Source: Halobacterium sp. DL1 (GTDB lineage Archaea; Halobacteriota; Halobacteria; Halobacteriales; Halobacteriaceae). Taken from it: a stretch of DNA of 64,000 nucleotides. The notes below the pieces were generated by a model. That model did no database searches, had not been told where the DNA came from, and saw only the letters and a program-made list of their open reading frames with translations. A program made the translations under genes and the position numbers. Positions within the stretch are counted from its first letter, which is position 1, and every line of letters begins with the position of its first letter. Location of the stretch: contig CP007060.1 in NCBI GenBank assembly GCA_000230955.3, positions 992,001 through 1,056,000 on the forward strand, written 5' to 3'. Shown piece after piece: positions 26,069 through 35,609 of this stretch.

Positions 26069-27286
26069 TTACGCGTACGTCCGGGACGGCTCGGCGGTCG
26101 TCGCCTCGGTGTCCTGCTCGAGTTTGTCGCGGGCGTTCCGGAAGTCCGCCATCGTGATCTGCTGGCGGTCGTCGCGGATGGCGAACATCCCGGCCTCCGT
26201 GCAGATGGCCTTGACGTCCGCGCCCGAGAGGTCGTCGGTGTCCGCGGCGAGCGCCGCGAAGTCGACGTCGTCGGCGACGTTCATCTCGCGGGTGTGGATG
26301 CGGAAAATCTTCTCGCGGCCCTCGACGTCCGGGTTCGGCACCTCGATGAGGCGGTCGAAGCGGCCCGGGCGGAGGATGGCGCGGTCGAGCATGTCGAAGC
26401 GGTTGGTGGCGGCGATGATGCGGATGTCGCCGCGCTCGTCGAAGCCGTCCATCTCGCTGAGGAGCTGCATCATCGTGCGCTGGACCTCCGCGTCGCCGCT
26501 CGTCTTGGAGTCCGTGCGCTTCGACGCGATGGCGTCGATCTCGTCGATGAAGACGACGGCCGGCTCGTGGTCGCGGGCGACCTGGAACAGGTCGCGGACG
26601 AGCTTCGCGCCCTCGCCGATGAACTTGTGGACGAGCTCGCTGCCGGCCATCTTGATGAACGTCGCGTCCGTCTGGGCGGCGACGGCCTTCGCCATCAGCG
26701 TCTTCCCGGTGCCGGGCGGGCCGTGGAGCAGGACGCCGCTCGGCGGGTCGATGCCGACCGTCTCGAACAGCTCGGGGTCGCGCATCGGCAGTTCGACCGT
26801 CTCGCGGACCTCCCGGAGCTGTTCGTCGAGGCCGCCGACGTCCTCGTAGCCGACGTCGGGGGACTGCTCGACCTCCATCACGCGGGCGCGGACGTCGGCC
26901 TCGTCGTCGAGGCGTTCGACGACGGACAGCGAGTTGTTGACCGCGACGCGGGCGCCCGGTTCGAGCTCCTCGCGGAGCGAGTCGGTGACCTCGGTGAGCG
27001 CCTCCTGGTTGTTGCCGTGCTGTTTGATCACGACGCCCTCGTCGTTGAGCTCCTGGACGGTGGCGACGAACAGCGGCGACTGCTTGAGCTTCTTGTTCTC
27101 GTGGGTGAGTCGCTCGAGTTTCTGCTGGTACTTGTTGTTCTCGGCGTTGGCGTCGAGGAGCCGGTCTCGCATCTCCTCGTTGTCGTCTTCGAGGTCCGAG
27201 AGCCGCTCCTCGAGTGCCTCGATCTTCTCCTGCTGTGAGGCGCTCTCCTCGTAGGGCAACTCGGCGTCCTCAACGGTCTCGGTCAT
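26069..27286 (-). CDS. pan: Proteasome-activating nucleotidase PAN
   Basis: AAA+ ring that unfolds substrates and opens the 20S proteasome. The 405-residue protein has an N-terminal coiled coil (about 10-75: QQEKIEALEERLSDLEDDNE), an OB domain, Walker A HGPPGTGKTLMAKA (about 190), Walker B VVFIDEIDAIAS and the second region of homology (FDMLDRAILRPGRFDRLIEV, with Arg fingers). The final residues RTYA carry the penultimate Tyr of the HbYX motif; the preceding Thr is not strictly hydrophobic. The start is ATG 27286; a GTG one codon earlier is also open. The upstream spacer holds a tandem repeat. Two PAC2 homologs elsewhere in the window fit a proteasome role. Confidence 0.95.
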   Translation of the reverse strand: MTETVEDAELPYEESASQQEKIEALEERLSDLEDDNEEMRDRLLDANAENNKYQQKLERLTHENKKLKQSPLFVATVQELNDEGVVIKQHGNNQEALTEVTDSLREELEPGARVAVNNSLSVVERLDDEADVRARVMEVEQSPDVGYEDVGGLDEQLREVRETVELPMRDPELFETVGIDPPSGVLLHGPPGTGKTLMAKAVAAQTDATFIKMAGSELVHKFIGEGAKLVRDLFQVARDHEPAVVFIDEIDAIASKRTDSKTSGDAEVQRTMMQLLSEMDGFDERGDIRIIAATNRFDMLDRAILRPGRFDRLIEVPNPDVEGREKIFRIHTREMNVADDVDFAALAADTDDLSGADVKAICTEAGMFAIRDDRQQITMADFRNARDKLEQDTEATTAEPSRTYA

Positions 27287-27313
27287 CACGGGTCGGTAAG
27301 GCGCTGGTTCATA

Positions 27314-27359
27314 AGAGGCTTCGGGTGGTCGTAGTGAGAGGCTTTAGGTAGTCGTAGTG
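27314..27359. repeat. Tandem 23-bp direct repeat in the PAN promoter region
   Basis: Copy 1 (27314-27336) begins AGAGGCTTCGGG and copy 2 (27337-27359) begins AGAGGCTTTAGG; both end TCGTAGTG and differ at three positions. They abut without a gap. Read on the reverse strand, they sit just upstream of a TTATGAA box about 25 bases before the pan start. They may be a doubled regulator site or a simple duplication. Confidence 0.6.
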
Positions 27360-27433
27360 GTGCGACGGACAAATTACTGCAATGCATTTTCAATAGCGAA
27401 ACCATTATCTAAGTGCATTCAGTATGGGTGGGT

Positions 27434-27676
27434 ATGAGCGCCACCACAATCGACGCCGACACGGTCGAAGCCCTCGAAGACCTGCCACCCAGCGCGAAGC
27501 TGGTCGCCAAGGTCCTGGAGTACAACGACACCCTCACCCAGAGCCAGCTCGCCGAGGAGACCCTGCTGCCCGCCCGCACCGTCCGGTACGCGCTCACCCG
27601 CCTCGAGGAGCAGGACGTCGTCGAGTCCCGCTTCTCCTTCTCCGACGCCCGCAAGCGCATCTACACGCTCGCCTGA
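27434..27676 (+). CDS. Winged-helix DNA-binding protein (MarR-like)
   Basis: An 80-residue protein from ATG 27434. Residues 15-75 form a winged helix: KLVAKVLEYNDTLTQSQLAE, then EETLLPARTVRYALTRLEEQ (recognition helix) and VESRFSFSDARKRIYTL (wing). The stand-alone small winged helix suggests a local transcription regulator. It is divergent from PAN across a 147-base spacer whose AT-rich centre likely holds both promoters, so it may act on PAN or on itself; that is inference. Confidence 0.75.
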   Translation: MSATTIDADTVEALEDLPPSAKLVAKVLEYNDTLTQSQLAEETLLPARTVRYALTRLEEQDVVESRFSFSDARKRIYTLA

Positions 27677-27795
27677 GCGGCGCCACACCCTCTCCCGACG
27701 TTCTCCTGCAGCCGCTTCGCCGCGCCCCGTCGCTACCGCCAGACCGAGCGAAGCGCCGAAGCTTTATCCGACGTACCGCTACACCTCTACAGCAA

Positions 27796-29004
27796 ATGGT
27801 TCGCGTCATCCACACGGGGGACACCCACCTGGGCTACCGCCAGTACCACTCCCCCGAGCGCCGCGAGGACTTCCTCGAGGCCTTCCAGTCAGTCGTCGAC
27901 GACGCCGTCGAGGCGGACGTCGACGCGGTCGTCCACGCGGGCGACCTCTATCACGACCGGCGCCCCGGCCTCCGGGACATCCTCGGCACCATCTCCGTCC
28001 TCCGTCCGCTCCGCGAGAACGACATCCCGTTTCTCGCCATCGTCGGCAACCACGAGGGGACCCGCGACGCCCAGTGGCTCGACCTCTTCGAGACGCTGGG
28101 GCTCGCCGAACGCCTCGACGAGAGCGGCCGACGAGTCGGCGACACTGTCTTCTACGGCCTGGACTACGTCCCGGAGTCCAGGCGCCCCGACCTGGACTAC
28201 CAGTTCGACGAGCATGACGCGGAGAACACGGCACTCGTCTCCCACGGCCTGTTCACGCCGTTCGCCCACGCCAACTGGGACCTCGACGAGGTGCTCCGGG
28301 AGTCGAACGTCGACTTCGACGCGGTGCTGCTCGGCGACAACCACAACCCCGGGACCAAGCAGATCGGGGACACCTGGGTGACCTACTGCGGGTCCACCGA
28401 GCGCGCCAGCGCCAGCGAGCGCGACGCCCGCGGCTACAACCTCGTCGACCTGGACGGCGAGGTAACCATCTCGCGGAAGGGCCTGGACACCCGCGACTTC
28501 GTCTTCGTGGACCTCGACCTGGGCCCCGAGGACGGCACCGCCTACGTCCGCGAACGAGTCCGGGAGCACGACGTCGAGGACGCCGTCGTCGTCGTCACTG
28601 TGGAGGGCGACGGCGAGACAGTGACGCCAGCAGAGGTCGAGCGCCTCGGCGACGAGCGGGGCGCGCTCATCACGCGGGTCAACGACCGCCGTGAGATCGA
28701 GACGGCGGAAGACGTGGAAGTGTCGTTCGCGGACCCGGACGACGCGGTCAGGGAGCGCGTCCGCGAGATGGGACTCAGTGAGGCGGGCCTCGACATCGAC
28801 GACGCGGTACGGGACCCAGAACTGGCGGAGTCGAACGTACGCGACCGCGTCCGGCAGCGCGTCGAGGCCGTCCTGGACGGTGATGACGACGACTCGGCTG
28901 GAGAGACCGCCGACACAGCGGACCCGGAGACGCCGGAGGACCCGAACGCGGGCGAGGAGCCCGACGACCAGGCGCAGGCGACGACCATGGAGGAGTTCCA
29001 GTGA
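27796..29004 (+). CDS. mre11: DNA double-strand break repair nuclease Mre11
   Basis: Mn-dependent 3'-5' exonuclease/endonuclease that processes DNA ends with Rad50. The 402-residue protein has all five phosphoesterase motifs: [14 protein letters not shown] (about 6), [14 protein letters not shown] (about 45), [13 protein letters not shown] (about 77), [13 protein letters not shown] (about 150) and [12 protein letters not shown] (about 180). The C-terminal 80 residues are acidic and disordered ([12 protein letters not shown]), as in haloarchaeal Mre11. ATG 27796 is the natural start. Its stop overlaps the rad50 start by 4 bases (GTGA), so the complex is made from one transcript. Confidence 0.95.
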   Translation: MVRVIHTGDTHLGYRQYHSPERREDFLEAFQSVVDDAVEADVDAVVHAGDLYHDRRPGLRDILGTISVLRPLRENDIPFLAIVGNHEGTRDAQWLDLFETLGLAERLDESGRRVGDTVFYGLDYVPESRRPDLDYQFDEHDAENTALVSHGLFTPFAHANWDLDEVLRESNVDFDAVLLGDNHNPGTKQIGDTWVTYCGSTERASASERDARGYNLVDLDGEVTISRKGLDTRDFVFVDLDLGPEDGTAYVRERVREHDVEDAVVVVTVEGDGETVTPAEVERLGDERGALITRVNDRREIETAEDVEVSFADPDDAVRERVREMGLSEAGLDIDDAVRDPELAESNVRDRVRQRVEAVLDGDDDDSAGETADTADPETPEDPNAGEEPDDQAQATTMEEFQ

Positions 29005-31664
29005 GGTTCACGCGCGTCTCCCTGCGGAACTTCAAGTGCTACGAGGACGCGAACGTCCACCTCGACCCCGGCGTCACTGTCATTCACGGGCTCAACGGCA
29101 GCGGGAAGTCGAGCCTGCTGGAGGCCTGCTTCTTCGCGCTGTACGGCGCGACGGCCCTCGACAGGACTCTCGAGGAGATCGTCACCATCGGCGCCGAGGA
29201 GGCCGAGATCGACCTCTGGTTCACGCACGCCGGCGACGACTACCACATCTATCGGCGCGTCCGGAACACCGGCGAGCGCGCGTCCACGCCGGACTGCACC
29301 CTGGAGACGCCGTCTGGGACCATCGACGGCGTGACCGACGTGGAGGACCACGTCACCGGGCTCCTGCGGATGGACGCGGAGGCGTTCGTCAACTGCGCGT
29401 ACGTCCGCCAGGGCGAGGTGAACAAGCTCATCAACGCCTCCGCGAGCACCCGACAGGCGATGCTCGACGACCTCCTCCAGCTCGGGAAACTCGAGGACTA
29501 CCGCCAGCGCGCCGGGGACGCCCGACTCGGCGTCGAGGACGTCAAGAGCAACGTCGAGGGGAAACTCGACGGCCTCGAATCACAGATCGAGGCCAAGGAG
29601 GACGAAGACCCCCACGAGAAGCTCGCCAGTCTGAAGTCCGAACTCGCGGACGTGACCGGGGACGTCGAGCGCTTCGAGGAGCAGCGCGACAGCGCACGAG
29701 AGACCCTCGAAGACGCCGAGGACGTCCTCGAACGCTTCGAGGAGAAGCGCGAGGAACTCGACGACGTCACTGACACCATCTCGAACCTCCGGGAGACTAT
29801 CGCAGAGACCGAGTCGGAGCGCGAAGACCTCGCCGCGCAGGCGGCCGACCACCGCGAGCGCGCCGCCGAACTGGACGACGAGGCGGCCGAACTGCTCGCC
29901 GAGACGGACCTCGCGGACGCCGATGCGGACGCGGTTGAAGCGAAACGCGAGGACCTCGTCGCGGAGCGCGAGGCCGTCACCGAGCAGATATCCGAGGTGG
30001 CACCAGACGTGTCGAAGTTCCAGACCGAGGCGGAGAACGCCGCCGAGCGCGCCGACGACATGGAGGAGCGCGCGGAGTCGCTCCGCGAGGAGGCCGCGGA
30101 ACTCGAAGCGGAGGCAGAGGAAGCCGAGGAAGCCCGCGAGGAGGCCGAGGAGCGAATCGCCGAACTGGACGCGGCCATCGAGGACGCGAAAGCGGCGTTC
30201 GACGAGGCTCCAGCCGACTTCGGCGACGCCGAGACCCACCTCGACTCCGTCGAAGCCGACCGCGAGGACCTGCGGGAGCGCCGCGAGGACGTCAGCGGCG
30301 ACCTGCAGTCAGCCCGGGACCGCGTCGCGGAGGCCGAGGAGCTACTGGACGCCGGGAAGTGCCCCGAGTGCGGGCAGCCCGTCGACGGGTCCCCGCACGT
30401 CGACGGCGTCGAGGAGTACCGCGAGCGCGTCACGGACCTGGAGTCCCAACTGGAGTCCGTCGACGAGGACGTCGAGGACGTCCAGGCCCGCATCGAGCGC
30501 GCCGAGGCGCTCGTCGAGCGCGAGGGCGACGTCGCCGACCACGACCAGAACCGCGAACTCGCGGTCGAACGCCGCGACGACCGCACGGAAGCGGTCGAGG
30601 AGGCGCGCGCCGACGCCGAGGAGGCCCGCGAGGAGGCCGACGAACTCGCCGACGAGGCGGCGACGGCCCGCGAGGAAGCCGAGGCGAAGCGGGAGGCGGC
30701 CGACGCCAAGCGCGAGGAACTCGCGGACCTCAACTCGCGGCAGAGCGGCCTGAAGGAACGCGTCGAGCGCCTCGGCGACCTGGCGGACGTGCTCGACGAC
30801 GCCGACGACCACCGGACCGAGGCAGAGCGTCTCGCGGAGAAGCGCGCGGACCTGGCCGACCGCAACGAGGAGCGCCGGGAGCGCCTCGAGGATCTCCGGG
30901 AACGCAAGCGCACGCTGGAGAGCGAGTTCGACGAGGACCGCATCGAGCAGGCGAAGGCCGACAGGGAGCGCGCCGCGGACTACCTCGAAAAGGTGGAACC
31001 GAGACTCGAGAAACTGTACGAGGAGCGCGACGACCTGCAGGGCCGCATCGGCGCCGCTGAGAACGCCATCAAGGAACTGGAGGCGCTCCGCGAGCAGCGC
31101 GAGGCCGTCGCCGAGCGGCACGCGGAACTGGAGGCCATCCACGACGAGGTGTCGGAACTGGAGTCGATGTACGGCGACCTGCGCGCGGAGCTCCGCCAGC
31201 AGAACGTGACGAAGCTCGAGCGCCTCCTCAACGAGACGTTCGAACTCGTCTACCAGAACGACTCCTACGCGCGCATCGAACTCTCCGGGGATTACGAGCT
31301 GACGGTGTACCAGAAGGACGGCGAGGCGCTCGAACCCGACCAGCTCTCCGGCGGGGAGCGCGCGCTGTTCAACCTCAGCCTGCGGTGTGCCATCTACCGG
31401 TTGCTCGCGGAGGGCATCGAGGGCGAGGCGCCGCTGCCGCCGCTCATCCTCGACGAACCGACCGTCTTCCTCGACTCCGGGCACGTCTCCCAACTCGTGG
31501 AGCTCGTGGAGTCGATGCGCCGCCTCGGCGTCGAACAGATCGTCGTCGTGAGCCACGACGAGGAGCTCGTGGACGCCGCCGACGACGTGGTCCGCGTCGA
31601 GAAGGACGCCACGTCGAACCGCTCGCGCGTGGTGCGCGACGAGGCCGGACTGCCCGCGGACTGA
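29001..31664 (+). CDS. rad50: DNA double-strand break repair ATPase Rad50
   Basis: SMC-like ATPase that pairs with Mre11 to bridge DNA ends. The 887-residue protein starts at GTG 29001. Walker A is [18 protein letters not shown] (about 30). Two long acidic coiled-coil arms follow, meeting at the zinc hook CPECGQPV (Cys about 454 and 457) that dimerises two molecules. The C-terminal half has the ABC signature [14 protein letters not shown] (about 790), Walker [14 protein letters not shown] and the H-loop [12 protein letters not shown]. The arms use many Glu/Asp/Arg heptads, as in halophiles. It is translationally coupled to mre11. Confidence 0.96.
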   Translation: MRFTRVSLRNFKCYEDANVHLDPGVTVIHGLNGSGKSSLLEACFFALYGATALDRTLEEIVTIGAEEAEIDLWFTHAGDDYHIYRRVRNTGERASTPDCTLETPSGTIDGVTDVEDHVTGLLRMDAEAFVNCAYVRQGEVNKLINASASTRQAMLDDLLQLGKLEDYRQRAGDARLGVEDVKSNVEGKLDGLESQIEAKEDEDPHEKLASLKSELADVTGDVERFEEQRDSARETLEDAEDVLERFEEKREELDDVTDTISNLRETIAETESEREDLAAQAADHRERAAELDDEAAELLAETDLADADADAVEAKREDLVAEREAVTEQISEVAPDVSKFQTEAENAAERADDMEERAESLREEAAELEAEAEEAEEAREEAEERIAELDAAIEDAKAAFDEAPADFGDAETHLDSVEADREDLRERREDVSGDLQSARDRVAEAEELLDAGKCPECGQPVDGSPHVDGVEEYRERVTDLESQLESVDEDVEDVQARIERAEALVEREGDVADHDQNRELAVERRDDRTEAVEEARADAEEAREEADELADEAATAREEAEAKREAADAKREELADLNSRQSGLKERVERLGDLADVLDDADDHRTEAERLAEKRADLADRNEERRERLEDLRERKRTLESEFDEDRIEQAKADRERAADYLEKVEPRLEKLYEERDDLQGRIGAAENAIKELEALREQREAVAERHAELEAIHDEVSELESMYGDLRAELRQQNVTKLERLLNETFELVYQNDSYARIELSGDYELTVYQKDGEALEPDQLSGGERALFNLSLRCAIYRLLAEGIEGEAPLPPLILDEPTVFLDSGHVSQLVELVESMRRLGVEQIVVVSHDEELVDAADDVVRVEKDATSNRSRVVRDEAGLPAD

Positions 31665-31680
31665 TTCTCGGTCGCTTCGA

Positions 31681-32103
31681 CTACTCGCGGAGGGCCTCGA
31701 TGCCGCGCTCGCCAGCCGCCGTGAGCGCGTAGCCGCGTTCGCCCGCAACCATCGTCTCCTCGACGAGCCCAGCGGCACGGAACTCCGTCAGGCCACCGAC
31801 CATGTCGCTCTCGCAAACGTCGTAGGCCGCGAGCATCTCGCGGGCGGCCAGCGGGCCGCGGTCCGCGAGGTCGACGAGCAGACCGAGGTGCCAGTCGGCG
31901 TGGCAGGCGCGGACGACCTGGCGGGACTCCTCCGGGACGGCGGTGGCGAGCGCGTCGAGTGGTGATTCGCCGCCCGCGGGTTCGAGGTCGTCGTTCGGCA
32001 GGTGGCGGCGTTCGCCGGTCTCCGGGTCGCGGACGAGGCTGCTGTCGCCGCTCTCCTTGAGGAGGACGTACAGCGACCCGTCGTCGTCGCGGACCGTTCG
32101 CAT
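31681..32103 (-). CDS. Winged-helix-like small protein, haloarchaeal conserved hypothetical
   Basis: A 140-residue protein starting at ATG 32103. The first 45 residues (MRTVRDDDGSLYVLLKESGD, then 'PETGERRHLPNDDLEP') form a short beta domain, and the last 75 (ADWHLGLLVDLADRGPLAAR, 'CESDMVGGLTEFRAAGLVEE', 'GERGYALTAAGERGIEALRE') look like a winged helix. It may be a DNA-binding regulator. It converges with rad50 (17 bases apart) and is followed upstream, on the same strand, by two short genes. The family role is unknown to me. Confidence 0.65.
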   Translation of the reverse strand: MRTVRDDDGSLYVLLKESGDSSLVRDPETGERRHLPNDDLEPAGGESPLDALATAVPEESRQVVRACHADWHLGLLVDLADRGPLAAREMLAAYDVCESDMVGGLTEFRAAGLVEETMVAGERGYALTAAGERGIEALRE

Positions 32104-32164
32104 GGGTCGAACAAGCAGTTGCGCCGCGTTAGGGTTTGCGTTCGCCCGGTCGACGTCGGTGCGG

Positions 32165-32443
32165 TCACTCCTCGCCGGCGTAGGCGCGGTACTTGTAGTA
32201 ACCGTAGGCGGTCAGAATCACGCTCGCAGCGACGAGACTCCCGCCGGTGTCCCACTGGCTGCGGAAGACGGCGAGCATCGCGCCGACGCTGCCGGCCATC
32301 AGCGCGACGTTGAAGACGACGACGAGCAGCCAGAACTGCCGCTGGAGTTGCGGGTCTGCGTCTGATTCGTCCGGGATGTCGACGGAGGGCGCGAGCTCGC
32401 GCTCGGCCTCGGACTCCTCGTTCCCGAACAGGTCGTCTAACAC
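32165..32443 (-). CDS. Small membrane protein
   Basis: A 92-residue protein starting at GTG 32443. The acidic start (LDDLFGNEESEAERELAPSV) precedes two hydrophobic helices (about 36-58, FWLLVVVFNVALMAGSVGAM; and 68-86, SLVAASVILTAYGYYKYRA). Conserved and uncharacterised in haloarchaea as far as I recall. It is co-oriented with the winged-helix gene, 61 bases downstream of this one. Confidence 0.65.
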   Translation of the reverse strand: MLDDLFGNEESEAERELAPSVDIPDESDADPQLQRQFWLLVVVFNVALMAGSVGAMLAVFRSQWDTGGSLVAASVILTAYGYYKYRAYAGEE

Positions 32444-32482
32444 GGCCGAAAATCGGGGGCGGCGGTGGAAAAGCGTTGCCTC

Positions 32483-32677
32483 TCAGAGTGTGTCGCCGAG
32501 CGACACAACGTCCGTTGCTTTGAGCCACGCGAGCGGATTCTGCGCGTCGTAGAATACGACGCCGTCCTCTGTGTCGTAGGACTCCACGTCGTCTCGGGCA
32601 TCCGTGCCCTCGGGCAGCTGTGGGACTTCGTTCTGGCGGTTCGCGTCGCCCGCTGCGTGGTCAGTCACGTCTGTCAC
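32483..32677 (-). CDS. DUF7331-type small acidic protein
   Basis: A 64-residue protein from GTG 32677: VTDVTDHAAGDANRQNEVPQ, then 'EDGVVFYDAQNPLAWLKATD'. The central VVFYDAxNPLAW motif matches the haloarchaeal DUF7331 family as I remember it. A TATA-like TTATA about 31 bases upstream of the GTG fits a leaderless transcript and rules against an upstream start in low-quality codons. Function unknown. It is divergent from polB, whose ATG is 105 bases away, so both promoters lie in that spacer. Confidence 0.65.
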   Translation of the reverse strand: MTDVTDHAAGDANRQNEVPQLPEGTDARDDVESYDTEDGVVFYDAQNPLAWLKATDVVSLGDTL

Positions 32678-32781
32678 CTCGAACTTTGGTAAGGTGTAAC
32701 ATGGTATAAGCCTTCCCCCACCGACCGATTTCGCCGGGCGGAAGGGCGAGTTTTTAGGGTGGACAGTCGAATGACCCAGCA

Positions 32782-35472
32782 ATGAGCAACACGGACCTCT
32801 CCCAGTTCATGCACGAGGGCGGGGAGTCGGGCGAGGAGTCGCCCGACGAAGACGTCGTGCGCGCCGAGGCCGAGGTGGTCGCCGGCGACGCCGACCCGGT
32901 CGTGACCGAGATAGTCAACGCGGAGGCCGACGCGCTCCCGGACGCCGACGGCGACGTCGAACTGATGGTGACACAGGTCGACTACACCGTCGAGGGGAGC
33001 GGCGACCGAGAGCGGCCGGTCGTCCACGTGTTCGGCCGCACCGCCGACGACGAGGCCGAGCACGTTCGCGTCCACGGCTTCCGACCGTACTTCTACGCGC
33101 CGACCACGAACCTGGCGGAGGACGACCTGACCGACGACACCATCACCGGCTCCGAGGACGGCTACGAGTCGATTCGGGGCGAGGAACTCACGAAGATCTT
33201 CGGCCGGACGCCGCGGGACGTCGGGAACATCCGCGACCGCTTCGACCACTACGAGGCTGACATCCTCTTCCCGAACCGCCTGCTCATCGACAAGGACATC
33301 ACGAGTGGCGTCCGCGTCCCTGCGCGCCGCGCCGACGACGGCGCGCTCTACGTCCACCACGACGAGATCGCGGCCTGCGACGTCGACGCGAATCTCCGCG
33401 TCAACACGTTCGACATCGAGGTCGACGACCGTCACGGCTTCCCCGAGGAGGGCGAGGAACCGGTCGTCTGTCTCGCCAGCCACGACTCCTTCCGTGACGA
33501 GTACATCGTCTGGCTGTACGAGGCGCCCGACGCAACCACCGACTCGCCGACGGACCTCGCGGGCCACGACCTGCTCGACGAGGACGCCGAGGCGGACGTG
33601 CGCGTCTTCGAGACGGAGGAGGCGATGCACGAGGCGTTCATGGACTACATCGTCGAGACGGACCCGGACGTGCTCACCGGCTGGAATTTCGACGACTTCG
33701 ACATGCCGTATCTCGTCGACCGCCTCGACGTGCTCGGGATGGAGTCCGACCGCCTCTCCCGCGTAGAGGAGGTGTGGACCTCCGGCTGGGGCGGGCCGAA
33801 CGTGAAGGGGCGCGTCGTCTTCGACCTGCTGTACGCCTACCAGCGCACGAAACGCTCGGAACTCGACTCCTACCGCCTCGACGCAGTCGGCGAACAGGAA
33901 CTCGACGTCGGGAAGGAGCGCTACGCGGGCGACATCGGTGACCTCTGGGAGGACGACCCCGAGCGCCTCCTTGAGTACAACCTCCGGGACGTCGAACTCT
34001 GCGTGGAGATCGACCGCAAGCAGTCCATCGTGGCGTTCTGGGACGAGGCCCGCAAACTGGTGGGCTGTAAACTCGAGGACGCGACGACCCCCGGCGACGC
34101 GGTCGACATGTACGTCCTCCACAAGGCGTTCGGCGAGTTCGTCCTCCCTTCGAAAGGACAACAGGAGGCCGAGGAGTTCGAAGGCGGTGCCGTCTTCGAC
34201 CCCATCACCGGGGTGAAGGAGAACGTCTCCGTGCTCGACCTGAAGAGCCTCTACCCGATGTCGATGGTGACCATCAACGCCTCGCCGGAGACGAAGGTCA
34301 ACCCCGAGACGTTCGACGGGGAGACCTACCAGACACCGACTGGCGTCCACTTCCGGAAGGAGCCCGACGGCATCATCCGGGAGATGGTCGACGAACTGCT
34401 CACCGAGCGCGACGAGAAGAAGGGGCTCCGCGACGACCACGACCCGGACTCCGAGCCGTACGCCCGCTACGACCGCCAGCAGGCCGCCGTGAAGGTCATC
34501 ATGAACAGCCTCTACGGCGTCTTCGGCTGGGACCGCTTCCGCCTCTACGACCGGGAGATGAGCGCGGGCGTCACGTCGACGAACCGGGAGGTCATCTCGT
34601 TCACGGAGGACGCCGCCAACGACTTCGGCTACGAGGTGGCCTACGGCGACACCGACAGCGTGATGCTCGAACTCGGCAGCGAGCTCTCGAAGGCGGAAGC
34701 CATCGAGACGTCCTTCGACATCGAGGACCACATCAACGGCGCCTACGACGAGTTCGCCGCCGAGCAACTGAACGCCGACGAGCACCGCTTCCAGATCGAG
34801 TTCGAGAAGCTCTACCGGCGGTTCTTCCAGGCGGGGACGAAGAAGCGCTACGCCGGCCACATCGTCTGGAAGGAGGGCAAAGACGTCGACGACATCGACA
34901 TCACTGGCTTCGAGTACAAGCGCTCGGACATCGCGCCAATCACTAAGGAGGTCCAGAAGCGCGTCATCGAACTGGTCGTCGTGGAGGGCGACGTCGACGG
35001 CGTCGAAGAGTACGTCCACGACGTCATCCAGGACTTCCGCGAGGGGAAGGTCGACCTCGACGACATCGGCATCCCGGGCGGCATCGGCAAGCGCCTCGAC
35101 AACTACGACACGGACACCGCGCAGGTCCGGGGCGCGAAGTACGCGAACCTCCTGCTGGGGACGAACTTCGACCGCGGGTCGAAACCCAAGCGCCTCTACC
35201 TCGCGAAGGTTCACCCCGAGTTCTTCCGCCGCGTGGAGGACGAGCGTCCGAAGATGAACGAGGACCCGCTCTACGTCGAGTTCAAGACCGACCACGACGT
35301 CATCTGCTACGAGTACGCCGACCAGATTCCCGACGAGTTCGAGGTGGACTACGACGTGATGCTCGACAAGACGCTGAAGGGCCCCATCGAGCGCATCCTC
35401 CAGGCGCTGGACGTCTCCTGGGAGGAAGTCAAGACGGGACAGACCCAGACCGGACTCGGCAGTTTCACCTGA
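32782..35472 (+). CDS. polB: Family B replicative DNA polymerase (PolB)
   Basis: DNA polymerase of 896 residues with proofreading. The N-terminal part is acidic. Exonuclease motifs are NTFDIEVDD (Exo I, about 210), WNFDDFDMPYL (Exo II, about 295) and YNLRDVELC (Exo III, about 400). Polymerase motifs are LDLKSLYPMSMVTINASP (A, about 485), KVIMNSLYGVFG (B) and AYGDTDSVML (C, about 622). A thumb domain and basic-to-acidic C-terminus follow. No intein is present at motif A or C, although many haloarchaeal polB genes carry them. Start ATG 32782 follows 105 bases of spacer with a TTTTTAGGG promoter-like stretch. Confidence 0.96.
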   Translation: MSNTDLSQFMHEGGESGEESPDEDVVRAEAEVVAGDADPVVTEIVNAEADALPDADGDVELMVTQVDYTVEGSGDRERPVVHVFGRTADDEAEHVRVHGFRPYFYAPTTNLAEDDLTDDTITGSEDGYESIRGEELTKIFGRTPRDVGNIRDRFDHYEADILFPNRLLIDKDITSGVRVPARRADDGALYVHHDEIAACDVDANLRVNTFDIEVDDRHGFPEEGEEPVVCLASHDSFRDEYIVWLYEAPDATTDSPTDLAGHDLLDEDAEADVRVFETEEAMHEAFMDYIVETDPDVLTGWNFDDFDMPYLVDRLDVLGMESDRLSRVEEVWTSGWGGPNVKGRVVFDLLYAYQRTKRSELDSYRLDAVGEQELDVGKERYAGDIGDLWEDDPERLLEYNLRDVELCVEIDRKQSIVAFWDEARKLVGCKLEDATTPGDAVDMYVLHKAFGEFVLPSKGQQEAEEFEGGAVFDPITGVKENVSVLDLKSLYPMSMVTINASPETKVNPETFDGETYQTPTGVHFRKEPDGIIREMVDELLTERDEKKGLRDDHDPDSEPYARYDRQQAAVKVIMNSLYGVFGWDRFRLYDREMSAGVTSTNREVISFTEDAANDFGYEVAYGDTDSVMLELGSELSKAEAIETSFDIEDHINGAYDEFAAEQLNADEHRFQIEFEKLYRRFFQAGTKKRYAGHIVWKEGKDVDDIDITGFEYKRSDIAPITKEVQKRVIELVVVEGDVDGVEEYVHDVIQDFREGKVDLDDIGIPGGIGKRLDNYDTDTAQVRGAKYANLLLGTNFDRGSKPKRLYLAKVHPEFFRRVEDERPKMNEDPLYVEFKTDHDVICYEYADQIPDEFEVDYDVMLDKTLKGPIERILQALDVSWEEVKTGQTQTGLGSFT

Positions 35473-35519
35473 ACGCCGGGCCGTCAGTTGTCCCCGAACC
35501 GTGCCAATTCTTCGCTAAT

Positions 35520-35537
35520 CGAAAACTCCTGTTTTCG
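35520..35537. promoter_or_regulatory. Perfect 18-bp palindrome upstream of the suf operon
   Basis: CGAAAAC (35520-35526) and GTTTTCG (35531-35537) form a perfect inverted repeat with a 4-base TCCT spacer. The same stretch also allows an AACTCCT/AGGAGTT pairing (35524-35530 and 35546-35552). The element sits about 70 bases before sufC ATG and about 35 bases upstream of the likely TATA box (TTATA, about 35571). A dimeric regulator binding there would act as an activator or a repressor. Confidence 0.55.
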
Positions 35538-35609
35538 TTTCCAAAAGGAGTTGCCGAAAATGCGTAACCGTTATAGGGCGCTCGCGCCTTGTCTAGGATG
35601 ACCTAATCG

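Noticed and set aside
31681-32677. Three small minus-strand genes next to Mre11-Rad50 as part of a repair module
   Set aside because: No repair domain in any of them and no overlap with rad50; neighbourhood alone is weak evidence.
32674-35295. 873-codon minus-strand ORF opposite polB
   Set aside because: A shadow: Val/Leu/Asp-rich reverse reading of polB with no motif. The only real gene at its end is the small DUF7331-type one.
32782-35472. Intein in polB
   Set aside because: Total length 896 and uninterrupted motifs A, B and C leave no room for one.
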